Positions 27,392-36,252 of a stretch of 64,000 bases of DNA are shown here, one piece after another. How positions within the stretch are numbered: the stretch's first letter is position 1; the number at the start of each line of letters is the position of its first letter. The stretch is from assembly GCA_964425225.1 (NCBI GenBank), contig CAYRMD010000021.1, forward strand, positions 1 to 64,000, written 5' to 3'. This stretch comes from BPJU01 sp964425225. GTDB lineage: Bacteria; Planctomycetota; Planctomycetia; Pirellulales; Pirellulaceae. The notes beneath the pieces are model-generated. The model worked only from the letters and a program-made list of their open reading frames with translations, ran no database searches and was not told the origin of the DNA. The translations under genes were made by a program, and so were the position numbers.

Positions 27392-28279
27392 ATGCACGTG
27401 GCATGTATGGTTCTACTGGCCTTGTTGAGCCGGGCGGAAGAGTTTCCAACTTCGTTGCGCTGGAAACTCGCGCCGGGAGAGACGCTGCGGCTTCAGATGC
27501 GCGTGGAAACACTTTCCGCCAGCGCCGTGGATCAATTGCTGAAAAAAATTGCCTCCAATCAACAGATGCGCCTCTCGTGGCATGTGGAAGGTACGGATCG
27601 AGAGGGCAATTTCCAAATCATCCAGCGGATCGAGCAACTCCGTTGGCGACTCGAAGGCGAAGAAGGGCGCGTGGTCATCGACTTCGACTCGGACGCTGCA
27701 CCGACCGATTCCACGGCGCAAGCAGCAACGGCGTCTATTTCTGCCCTGGTTGGGAAGTCCTTGCGCGTCGTAATGAGTCCACGCGGCGAAATCATCTCGG
27801 CCACCCCAGAGGCCGATTTACAAAAGGCAATCGAAGCACTGGAGACCAAAGATAACCTCCTATTTGTCTTTTCTGCCGAAGGGCTTGCTTTAATGCTGGC
27901 GCAAGCTCTGCCGATGCTGCCGGACCAGGACGTCGCGCCGGGCGATCGTTGGCAGCACACGCGCCGCCTGGCGCTTGCTTTTGGCACCGTGACCCAACAA
28001 AGTGAGTTTACGCTGGCCCAGCCGGCGGAAGCTCAAAGTGCCACGGGGCATGTGCCGATCGAATTAAAATCCCAGATTGTTTTGGAACCGGGCGAGCAAG
28101 TTACCCTCAAAATAATCGAACAACAAACACAAGGAAAACTCGTTTTTGATTCCGTGCGTGGTCGGTACGTTTCTGCCGATGTGCGGCAAGCCTTGGTAAC
28201 CGAAACCCCATTCCGTGACACGTCGGTCAAGGCTCGGGTGGAAACCCACTTGCAACTTTCCATTGAGCCGTCGCGCTGA
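27392..28279 (+). CDS. Exported protein of unknown function
   Basis: 295 aa from ATG 27392, with GGGAG 7 bases upstream; the much longer reading overlaps the hydrolase gene and lacks features. The first 14 residues (MHVACMVLLALLSR) look like a short signal peptide. The mature part is beta-rich with alternating charged residues, beginning FPTSLRWKLAPGETLRL, and includes a helical segment near residue 150. It may belong to the DUF6263-like group of planctomycete secreted proteins, but I am not sure. No catalytic motif is visible. Confidence 0.65.
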   Translation: MHVACMVLLALLSRAEEFPTSLRWKLAPGETLRLQMRVETLSASAVDQLLKKIASNQQMRLSWHVEGTDREGNFQIIQRIEQLRWRLEGEEGRVVIDFDSDAAPTDSTAQAATASISALVGKSLRVVMSPRGEIISATPEADLQKAIEALETKDNLLFVFSAEGLALMLAQALPMLPDQDVAPGDRWQHTRRLALAFGTVTQQSEFTLAQPAEAQSATGHVPIELKSQIVLEPGEQVTLKIIEQQTQGKLVFDSVRGRYVSADVRQALVTETPFRDTSVKARVETHLQLSIEPSR

Positions 28280-28377
28280 ATCGTAACCGTACAGTTGCCT
28301 GGCGCGCACAAGACCCATGAAGGTACCACCGCACATGCTTCCCCCAACCAAATTCATGCGCAAAGAGCGTCATAATG

Positions 28378-28753
28378 CGTGCGTCTTGGTTCTAGGTGGG
28401 ATTCTGATGTAAAAGGCGGTCCGTCGCAAAAGTTTGCCTATGTTGTGCGGCAGGGATGGCAACGCGATATTCTGCCGTCATGACAGGTGAAGTTCTTCAA
28501 TGATTTGCCGGGCCCAGCGTAGGTATGCCTTTTTCGGCCCAACTTAGTGTGTACCGGCGCGGGTGCCTCTTGGCAAAGGCGCTGCGCCGAGCCTGGGCTC
28601 AACAGAGCCGCGGCCGTAAGGGACCGGCCAATTCAATAAGACGCAAAGGCGCAAAGGAGATTTAACGCAAAGGCGCAGAGGCACAAAGGCGCAACGAAGA
28701 CTGCATCGACATTGTGATCGCCTACGTGGGCCGCAGCGCCTTTGCGCAATTTC
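28378..28753 (+). repeat. Dispersed ~370 bp element, copy A
   Basis: Aligns along its whole length with copies at 29899-30260 and 59702-60065. Shared blocks in order: GTAGGTGGGATTCT..GTAAAAGGCGG, CGGCAGGGATGG, GGTATGCCTTTTTCGGCCCAAC, GGGTGCCTCTTGGCAAAGGCG, GGCTCAACAGAGCCG, GGCCGTAAGGGA, then octamers CGCAAAGG, CGCAAAGG, AGATTTAA, CGCAAAGG, CGCAGAGG, CACAAAGG, and a closing pyrimidine arm GCGCCTTTGCGCAATTT. No long frame is conserved among the copies. Confidence 0.85.
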
Positions 28754-29194
28754 AGTTTGTCTATGCCTGCGCGTGATTGTCAGTGTGCCATTCCGCGCAA
28801 CTGGCGCGGTGCTGGACGCTCGGCTTCAAGCAGCTTTGGCCGTCGAGGAACGTATCGGAGAAACCGGTATAGTGGACCGCTCGTGCGGAGCCACCCAACG
28901 GTTACTTCACCCACTAGCCGCCAGCGCGGATTCCTATTCAAGAAGCTGCCGTACAGTGATTTGGTAGCCTATCTTGCTAGCATCTCAGAACATCCTGTTG
29001 GGCTGTTGCCGCTAGCGTATATCTCTGCCAGTAAGCAGCATGGCGTGACGGCAATCTCGTCGATAAAGAGGTTTCCAAGCTCCCCGTGTCCAGCGACGTG
29101 GGCACCTTGCGCCGCAATGAGCAAGGTGTTTTAAACCGCCGTAACCGTACCAGGCCAATGTTTAATACATCAGTATGTCGATAATCACAGTCGA

Positions 29195-29310
29195 AAATCA
29201 AAGAGGGTGGTACCGGGCCCTGGGACGGGTTTAGCCGGTCCCGATACAGGCTCCTCCGTCCCGGGGATAGACCCCGCCGGCAAGGAGGGGACAGGCACCG
29301 TGAACCTACG
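29195..29310. other. GC-rich segment with nested stems
   Basis: GGGACGG (29222-29228) can pair with CCGTCCC (29256-29262), and GGGG (29263-29266) with CCCC (29272-29275). The stretch ends with GGGGACAGGCACCGTGAAC, a motif I have often seen in intergenic repeats of unrelated bacteria. It could be a REP-like repeat or a structured RNA. Confidence 0.35.
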
Positions 29311-29774
29311 ATGGGTAAATTGAATACGACTGGAAAGAGTGGCAAAAATAAACAACTTGGAACTATTAGACAAACAAAAAACACTGGAAAAAATGCGGAC
29401 TGTGCACACGTAACGTGAAGAAAACCGCCATTGTCGGTGGATAGGTTAGCGAACGGGTAGCAAGTTGCGTCACGCCGGGCCGTAAGGCGGGTTGAGGTTG
29501 TTCGACGCTGTTTTTCGGACCACATTTTCTTGCGAGCAATGCTGGCACGAGATGTGGCGAGCGATGCGACGAGCCTTTGACGGCGTGTGCGTCGGGATTT
29601 TAGGTACGTGTGTCATTGGGAGTAGCACCGTACCCTGAATCGTGAGTTCTTGAGAAAGCCTCTAATGTGCATGCCCCGGCGGTGGCGGCGAGAACTTGGT
29701 GCACTCGGGGAACACCCGACCTAAAGGAGCGGGTTCACAAGCGTCCCCGATGAAAGAACCTCGCCCGATTCGAA

Positions 29775-29805
29775 TAGTGCCGCTCGCTTACGGTCGCGGC
29801 TTCGT
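29775..29805 (-). repeat. Core fragment of the dispersed element, reversed
   Basis: TGCCGCTCGCTTACGGTCGC followed by GGCTTCGT matches the reverse complement of the GCCGCGACCGTAAGGGAGCG core of the full copies. Flanking DNA does not align. Confidence 0.5.
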
Positions 29806-29898
29806 AACCCTATCCAACTTCAATAGTGACAGGGAGAACCCAGATGATAGCCAACTCGGTTATAGCTACGTCTTACCTACAAAAGACACGCAGGCACT

Positions 29899-30260
29899 GC
29901 GTCATGATTGTAGGTGGATTCTAGTGCAAAAGGCGGGCTATGGCGGAAGTTTACCCATTTTGAGCAGCAGGAATGGAAACGAGGCATCTGTCCTTATGAT
30001 AGATATGGTATCTCGGTTATTTTGTGGGCTTGACGAGGTATGCCTTCTTCGGCCCAACTCACTGTGAGCCGATGCGGGTGCCTCTTGGTAAAGGCGTTTC
30101 ATAGAGCGAGGGCTCAACAGAGCCGTGACCGTAGGGGAGCGACCAATTCAATTCAGCACAATGGGGCAAGGAGATTTAGCGCAACGGCACAAGTAGGCAA
30201 TTGACCTGTACCTCTTGTGTTCTTTGCGCGTGTACGTCTTTGCGCCTTTGCGTTAAAACT
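29899..30260 (+). repeat. Dispersed ~370 bp element, copy B
   Basis: Same order of blocks as copy A: GTAGGTGGATTCTAGTGCAA, GGCGGAAGTTTACCCATTTT, ACGAGGCATCTGTCC, GGTATGCCTTCTTCGGCCCA, GCGGGTGCCTCTTGG, GGGCTCAACAGAGCCG, GGGAGCGACCAATTCAATTC, GGCAAGGAGATTTAGCGCAA. It closes with TCTTTGCG and CCTTTGCG octamers and TTAAAAC. The octamer part on the left arm is more degraded than in copy A, while the right arm is better preserved. Confidence 0.85.
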
Positions 30261-30934
30261 ATTTACCTACAAATGTGCCGCACACACAACGCAAAAATGC
30301 AGGGCCATGATCCGGATAGCAGCGTTTCGGTCGAGACAATTGCAGCATCCAGCACCAGCATGGTCCGGTCGGTTGGGGAACCGGCATCTCGGCCGGCTAT
30401 CCTCTGGCAGCTTTTCCCCAATAGGTGATGACCCTGCTTAATTGAAAAGTTCGCCGCGTTCTTCCGGAAAAGGTCAGATGGGACGTTGATAGATTTTTTT
30501 CGCGCACAGGCGCCAAGCTCAATATTCCGCTACGTTCTCGACTCAACGGCCCTACCGAGCCGAAGGAAAAGATACTACCGTGGCGCCTTGCGGAGTTTTT
30601 CCATGGCCTTGGCTAAGCAGAGTCGTGGGAAAAGAGTTTTTTGCCAAACCGTCATCCGCCCTTGGCAGCTCTCTACTTTACCTATTGCACCTCTCAGCGT
30701 TTTGCGCCTTTGAGTTGTCTCTTCTGTGGAGCTGAGCAAATGGCAAAGGTCGACCGAAGTTGCTAAGAAAAACGCGATGCAGATTACCCGTCTGTCGTGC
30801 CTCGTTGCGTTTGTCCTGCTTGTGTTCCTTACGTGTTGTTTTGTTGGCTGGTGGGGGAAGCGTCGGCTATCGGCACGAGGTTCTTCTAATGGCGGCTGAG
30901 GAACAAGCCCGCCTGTGTTGGCTTGACGAAATCG

Positions 30935-32494
30935 TCAAAGTACCGGGCCAACGGTCCACGGCACGAACTCTTCGTCGCCGATCGATAGTAGTTCGCTTTT
31001 GGTGCGTTTGCCGCTAGCCACTGCCAAAATCTCTTCGAATATTCGCTCGCCTACTTCGGCGACGGTTTCTAAACCCTCGAGGATCGTCCCTGCATTAATG
31101 TCCATGTCTTCGGTCATGCGGCGGTAAAGCGGAGTGTTCGTAGCCACCTTGATCGAGGGACTCGGTTTGCAACCAAAACAACTGCCGCGCCCAGTGGTGA
31201 ACACGACGATGTTCGCCCCGCCTGCCACCATACCGGTTACGCTTGGGGGGTCATACCCAGGCGTGTCCATGACGACGAATCCTTTAGCCGTCACCGGTTC
31301 GGCGTAGTGATACACGTCGACCAACGCCGTGGTACCTGCTTTGGCAATGGCACCGAGAGACTTTTCGACGATGGTGGTAAGCCCACCGGCTTTGTTTCCC
31401 ACTGAAGGGTTATTATCCAATTCAGCGCCGAAGATGCCCGTATACCATTTCCACCAAGCGATCCGGTTCAGTAGTTTCTGAGCCACCTCGGGAGACACGG
31501 CCCGCCGAGTCAGGAGATGCTCCGCACCGTAGATCTCCGTTGTTTCACTCAGAATCACCGTCCCACCACACGCGACGATTTTGTCAGCGGCGTAACCCAG
31601 TGCTGGGTTGGCGCTGATTCCGGAGTTCCCATCGGAGCCTCCGCATTCGGTTGCCAGCACAATTTCGGAAGCGGGTACCGGCTGGCGGCGCGCCTGATTG
31701 ACCAAAGGCAACAAACGAGCCACTGCGGCCACGCCCGCTTCCACCGTCCGTGTGGTGCCACCCAGGTCCTGAATCGACAAAATCGGCGCCGGCGCCTCTT
31801 GCGTGACTTGTGAGCCAGCCGCACGTGACAACCATTCCGATGGGACTAAACGGTGACTTTCGACCAGATAGCCTAGCGATCCTTGTTCGCAACCGAGTCC
31901 TACCAAGAGAAAGCCGCCGATATTCGGGTGGCGAGCCATACCGGCCAGCGTGCGATTGAGCATTTCGTGTGCTAGGCCGCGAAACGGCATGCCACATCCG
32001 CCGGCGTGCGTCAGTGCAATGACGCCGTCAACAGACGGATAAGCTTTAAGGCTTTCTGCGTCGAAACGGCGAGCGATGAATCGTGCGACAGAAGCAGAAC
32101 AGTTCACATTCGAGATCACCGCAATGTAGTTGCGAGTCCCAACGCGTCCCGTCGAGCGACGGTACCCCAAAAACGTGCGGTCCGTTATCGGGCTCGGTGG
32201 AGGTGGCACCGCCGAACTCGGCGCCGGATCGCGATCGAATTCGCGTAACTGAACATTGTGGCAATGTACCCACTGGCCGCCTCTAATGCTGCTAGCCGCA
32301 AAGCCGATTGTTTGGCCATATTTTACAATAGGCATGTCCGGAGCTATGTCGACTAGTGCCACTTTGTGGCCCATTGGAATCGGTTCGGCGACCTGTAAGG
32401 TTCCGGATGGCGTTTGCAGATGTTCTCCTGCCGCTAGGGCACGTACGCTAACCGCCACATTGTCCGATGGATGCAAGTGGATCAAAGCGCGCAT
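30935..32494 (-). CDS. UxaA-family sugar-acid dehydratase (altronate dehydratase-like)
   Basis: 519 aa. An N-terminal SAF domain (about residues 1-85, HPSDNVAVSVRALAAGE, VALVDIA) is joined to the UxaA catalytic region. Conserved segments include GYRRSTGRVGTRNYIAVIS, THAGGCGM, ECGGSDGNSGISANPALG and GRGSCFGCKPSPSIKVATNT, typical of altronate dehydratase, which makes 2-keto-3-deoxygluconate with Fe2+. Galactarate dehydratase or another aldonate dehydratase is possible. ATG 32494 has AAGGTG 9 bases upstream. No other sugar-acid gene lies nearby. Confidence 0.88.
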   Translation of the reverse strand: MRALIHLHPSDNVAVSVRALAAGEHLQTPSGTLQVAEPIPMGHKVALVDIAPDMPIVKYGQTIGFAASSIRGGQWVHCHNVQLREFDRDPAPSSAVPPPPSPITDRTFLGYRRSTGRVGTRNYIAVISNVNCSASVARFIARRFDAESLKAYPSVDGVIALTHAGGCGMPFRGLAHEMLNRTLAGMARHPNIGGFLLVGLGCEQGSLGYLVESHRLVPSEWLSRAAGSQVTQEAPAPILSIQDLGGTTRTVEAGVAAVARLLPLVNQARRQPVPASEIVLATECGGSDGNSGISANPALGYAADKIVACGGTVILSETTEIYGAEHLLTRRAVSPEVAQKLLNRIAWWKWYTGIFGAELDNNPSVGNKAGGLTTIVEKSLGAIAKAGTTALVDVYHYAEPVTAKGFVVMDTPGYDPPSVTGMVAGGANIVVFTTGRGSCFGCKPSPSIKVATNTPLYRRMTEDMDINAGTILEGLETVAEVGERIFEEILAVASGKRTKSELLSIGDEEFVPWTVGPVL

Positions 32495-32636
32495 TTGCTA
32501 CAGCACCTTACCGGTCCCCGAGCCACCAGCGAGCACGACTTCTTGACTCCCCTAAGTCCTTAGCCTACCGTTCTAGCCGCACTCTGGCGAGACTATAGAC
32601 TACGATCGGGCAAGCCAGAAGCCACGCTAAATCGTC

Positions 32637-32642
32637 TATAAT
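32637..32642 (+). promoter_or_regulatory. Candidate -10 box upstream of the DUF4175-like gene
   Basis: A perfect TATAAT lies 131 bases before the ATG. No good -35 is present at 16-18 bases upstream (2/6 at best), so the assignment is tentative. Confidence 0.3.
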
Positions 32643-32772
32643 GAGTAGGGGAAGGTTATCCAGATGAACTGTCGATTCCGGTCCAGGCTTGCCGACACTC
32701 CGAAAGCCTGCCGGACACCCGGGCAGCCTTTCGACTGATCTTCGCCCCATAGACATTTAGTAAGGAACTCCC

Positions 32773-35700
32773 ATGGCCGTTGGTACAACCCCTCCGACCC
32801 CGACAACCCTGCACGGGACGAGAGCAGAGGCCGGATTTCCGTTTATCCGTAAACAACTGAACCGCGCACGACGGAAAATCCGGCTGGTAGAGCTTTCGGT
32901 TGCTACCATTCAGCTGTTAGCCATCTGGTGTGGTACCTTGGGGCTGCTGGTTTTGATCGACCACTGGTTGTGGAATTTGCCCGTTTGGCTCCGCTGGGCG
33001 ACCGTATGGGGCTTAGGCGGTGTCACGATTTTTTGGCTTATTTGGCGTGTTGGGCCGCTGGTGCTTTATTCGGTCCACCCACTGTACGCGGCTCGGCAAT
33101 TAGAAGAAGCCAAGCCCTGGTTGAAAAACAGTCTGCTCAATTATCTTTTTTTGCGACGGCAGCCCGAGCGGGTGGCTCCGGCAGTTCTGGAGGCGGTGGA
33201 ACTGGCTGCGGCAGACAACCTCAAGCGAGTGCCGGTGGACGAAAGCATCGACCGCACACACGCCATCCGGTATTTAATGGTTCTGGCTTTTCTGGTGGCC
33301 ATAGCTTCGTTGTATCAATTGTGGTCGCCCAAAAGTTCCTGGCGCTCCGTGCAAAGAATCTTGCTTCCGTGGCAAGACTTGGCGCGGCCATCGCGCGTGG
33401 AAATTCTTCAGGTCCAACCGGGCGATGTCGAGGTTCCCTATGGACAACGCGTGAGCATCGAGGTTACCGTGCGGGGAGCTCGAGCGAAGGAACCAGCAAC
33501 CCTCTACTATTCCACGTCGGACGGCTCGGCCGTGGATGCACCCGCGCCGCTGAGCACCGAAGATGGGCGAGTATACCGCGGCATGTTTCCACCGGGTGAA
33601 GCTGGATTGCGGCAAAACTCGTTGTATTGGATCGCCATCGGGGACGCTCGCAGTAGGCAATTTCGAATCGATGTTCTCCAGCAACCGGTCATTAGCGTTA
33701 CGCGTGTCGACTACGAATATCCCACGTACATGAATCGGCCGCCGGTGCGACAAACCACGGGCGGAGCCATCGAGGCCCCCGAGGGGACTCGGGTCACCAT
33801 TCACGCCGCATCGAACCTGGCTATTCGTGAGGCCTACCTGGAATGGGATCCGCCGTCACCTTCGGCCGATCCCAAGGCGCATATGATCATGAGGAGCGAA
33901 GGCCAGTCGGCGGATACTTCGTTTGTGCTGGAATGGCTGCCGGATCGGGGTAGCTCATGGCACTCCTCCTATCGAATCCATTATGTGGCTGCTGACGGAA
34001 GAACGAGCGCAGGTGGAGAGATTCACCCGATCGTGGTCTACCCGGATTTGGCACCGGTCGTCGCCGTCCTTCAGCCCCTAAGACGCCGGATCGAAGTTCC
34101 CGAGAATAGCCAAGTGGTGATCGAAGTACGTGCGCTGGATCCCGATTTCGGATTGCGTACTGTCAGCCTTGAAGGCGAGGTCGATGCGGGCGACAACTGG
34201 TCTGAATTGCTTTTAGAAGATGCTCGAGGTTGGATTGGTCAATTCATCAAAAAAATCGTCGTCGTACCAAGCGCACGCAACTGGCGTGCCGGACAGACGA
34301 TCGGTTTCCACGCCGTAGCACGTGACAACCGACACGATCGCACAGGCAACTGGGACCCGAACGAGGTAAAGACACCCGAATACCAGTTAGTTATTACGGC
34401 CCCGATTCAAGCTCCGCGTGCCCCCGAATCCGCTGCTAAAGCGGCTCAACAGCCCGAACAAGCTGAGAGTCAGCCGTCGCCGCCAGACAAGGCACAAGAC
34501 CACGACAGTGCAAAGTCCCAAGGAACCAAAACACCTCAAACGTCATCCGGAGAAGCTATTCCTGACAGCCAACAACAGGCCTCGTCAAAGTCCGCTTCGG
34601 ATGGCACTTCCGGTGCAGCCCAGTCTGAAGATCAGCAGGGGGAAAACGACTCAGCGAAAGACGCGGGCCAAATGCCCGACATCGCCAAACCGCCCGGCAA
34701 GGACAAGTCGGACGACCGACCCGCGCAGGTCGGTTCCAGCGGCCAACAGTCTGAAGGTCAAAAAGCCACGAGCTCAGGACAGCCCTCGAAGCAACCGCGG
34801 AATGGTTCCCAGCGAGCTGCCGACACAAAACCATCCGAGGCTTCTCCAACCGCGGAACAACAGCCCCAGACAACCCGAGGATCGTCGACCTCACAGGGCA
34901 AATCCCCCACCGATGTTCAAGACCAAGCCGACAAGGTTCCTCGGTCCGGTGAAGGAACACCCGGCGGAAGATCGGAAACGCAAGCCGGTTCTCCAGCCGG
35001 CGAAACTTTAGACAACTTGCCCTCGGCCGGTAGAGGTTCGGAAAAAGCGCAGCCTTCGAGCGAGCGTCCAATGACCGGCGCTGAGCGTAGTGACACGCCG
35101 GATGCGGTCGCCCCGAGCGAACCGGCTACTAACCCCAAGGCCTCCTCGGAATCGCCGCCGGACAATACTCGGCCAGATGTAGCCTCTCCTGAGCGTCGAA
35201 CGTCCGAGCTCATCCGACAATCTGAGCCTTCCGCCCGCTCGGACACGCAGGAATCCGCGGGCAAATTCGAACCCGCGACTGAGTTACCGGATACCCCGGA
35301 TCCAATGACCGAACCCAGGAAGGACCTTCATGATGGAGAGGTGTTCGAATTAGTACGGCGTTTTCTCGAGCAGCAAAAACAAGGCGAGCCCACTTTCGGC
35401 ACTCGACCGTCGCCAGCAGGCTTGCCTGAATCGCCAACTCCTTCCGACAAGTCGGGTGGTCAAAATATGGATCGCAAACATCGCACCGATGGCAGCCAGT
35501 CGGCGACAGAGAAGAGGGCGCCGGCTGGCGAACCGTTACCGGAAGCTGCTTCACGCCAGGACAAACCTGTCGGGCAAGAGAATGCCGGTAATCCAGCGTC
35601 GCAACGAGCGGCACCAGACATGGCCCGTGCCAGCTCGGATGGTTTGAATCAAGCGGATGCTGGTGGCCGAACTGCCCCTGATGCAGGGAGAGGGCAATCG

Positions 35701-36252
35701 GAGCCGTATTCGGAACGGAATTCAACTCTTACACAGGACAAGGATCGTGCCAGCGCGGGTCAAGGCCAGGTTTCAGCCGGCGGAGCACCAAGGGACGGTC
35801 CGGCATCGCCTGCTCCTTCTCTGTCCGGGAGTACGACGGGTCGGGATACGGTCGACGTGGAACCGAATTTGAAATATGCTGAGGAAGTAACGGACCTGGT
35901 ATTGGAGTATTTACGCGATCAGCAACAGCAACCAGCGCCAGAGCTCTTGAAACAATTGGGGTGGACCGCCGAACAATTAGCCGAGTTCGTACGGCGTTGG
36001 GAGCAGTTGAAGCGTTCGGCACGGGAGAATCCGGCGCAGCGCGCCGAATTACTCGAAGCACTTAAGAGTCTTGGGTTGCGGCCGCCAGCCGACCAATTGC
36101 GGACGGAATCTGCGGGAACGGAAACGCGCCAAATTCAGTCGGTGGGTGGAGAGCTCTCCGCGCCTCCGGCTCGCTATCGCGAGCTGTTCAATGCTTTCCG
36201 CAAAGCAACCGCGCGAGCTGCTCAAGAAGCACGGCCGGAAGGATCGCCATGA
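32773..36252 (+). CDS. Very long membrane protein with disordered linker (DUF4175-like)
   Basis: 1159 aa. Two N-terminal membrane segments (about 40-64 and 73-98) and a third near 170-186 anchor it. Residues 190-545 are beta-rich, with Ig-like extracellular features (VEILQVQPGDVEVPYGQRV, VDYEYPTYMNRPP). Residues about 545-1030 are a low-complexity Ser/Gln/Pro/Glu/Asp linker. A helical C-terminus includes two similar segments, EVFELVRRFLEQQKQ (~855) and VTDLVLEYLRDQQQQ (~1038). The layout recalls DUF4175 proteins; function unknown. AAGGAA is 5 bases before the ATG. The stop overlaps nadB as ATGA. Confidence 0.75.
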   Translation: MAVGTTPPTPTTLHGTRAEAGFPFIRKQLNRARRKIRLVELSVATIQLLAIWCGTLGLLVLIDHWLWNLPVWLRWATVWGLGGVTIFWLIWRVGPLVLYSVHPLYAARQLEEAKPWLKNSLLNYLFLRRQPERVAPAVLEAVELAAADNLKRVPVDESIDRTHAIRYLMVLAFLVAIASLYQLWSPKSSWRSVQRILLPWQDLARPSRVEILQVQPGDVEVPYGQRVSIEVTVRGARAKEPATLYYSTSDGSAVDAPAPLSTEDGRVYRGMFPPGEAGLRQNSLYWIAIGDARSRQFRIDVLQQPVISVTRVDYEYPTYMNRPPVRQTTGGAIEAPEGTRVTIHAASNLAIREAYLEWDPPSPSADPKAHMIMRSEGQSADTSFVLEWLPDRGSSWHSSYRIHYVAADGRTSAGGEIHPIVVYPDLAPVVAVLQPLRRRIEVPENSQVVIEVRALDPDFGLRTVSLEGEVDAGDNWSELLLEDARGWIGQFIKKIVVVPSARNWRAGQTIGFHAVARDNRHDRTGNWDPNEVKTPEYQLVITAPIQAPRAPESAAKAAQQPEQAESQPSPPDKAQDHDSAKSQGTKTPQTSSGEAIPDSQQQASSKSASDGTSGAAQSEDQQGENDSAKDAGQMPDIAKPPGKDKSDDRPAQVGSSGQQSEGQKATSSGQPSKQPRNGSQRAADTKPSEASPTAEQQPQTTRGSSTSQGKSPTDVQDQADKVPRSGEGTPGGRSETQAGSPAGETLDNLPSAGRGSEKAQPSSERPMTGAERSDTPDAVAPSEPATNPKASSESPPDNTRPDVASPERRTSELIRQSEPSARSDTQESAGKFEPATELPDTPDPMTEPRKDLHDGEVFELVRRFLEQQKQGEPTFGTRPSPAGLPESPTPSDKSGGQNMDRKHRTDGSQSATEKRAPAGEPLPEAASRQDKPVGQENAGNPASQRAAPDMARASSDGLNQADAGGRTAPDAGRGQSEPYSERNSTLTQDKDRASAGQGQVSAGGAPRDGPASPAPSLSGSTTGRDTVDVEPNLKYAEEVTDLVLEYLRDQQQQPAPELLKQLGWTAEQLAEFVRRWEQLKRSARENPAQRAELLEALKSLGLRPPADQLRTESAGTETRQIQSVGGELSAPPARYRELFNAFRKATARAAQEARPEGSP

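Larger units (their letters stand above)
28280..30934. other. 2.65 kb gene-free region with dispersed elements
   Basis: No frame in this stretch has a recognisable family, a good ribosome binding site and neighbour-like codon use. It contains two full copies of the ~370 bp element (28378-28753 and 29899-30260), a core fragment in reverse (29775-29805) and a GC-rich structured segment (29195-29310). The segments 28755-29150 and 30260-30930 are unassigned; they may hold decayed genes, but none was identified. Confidence 0.6.

Noticed and set aside
28742..29134. 130-codon frame in the gene-free region
   Set aside because: Starts inside the end of copy A, has irregular composition and no family resemblance; could be a decayed gene but cannot be supported.
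29696..30067. 123-codon frame overlapping copy B
   Set aside because: It runs through the repeat, and the same frame is broken in copies A and C.
34418..35011. Alternative frame in the low-complexity linker of the giant membrane protein
   Set aside because: Open only because of the repetitive composition of the sense frame; product is a Pro/Arg/Lys-rich shadow.
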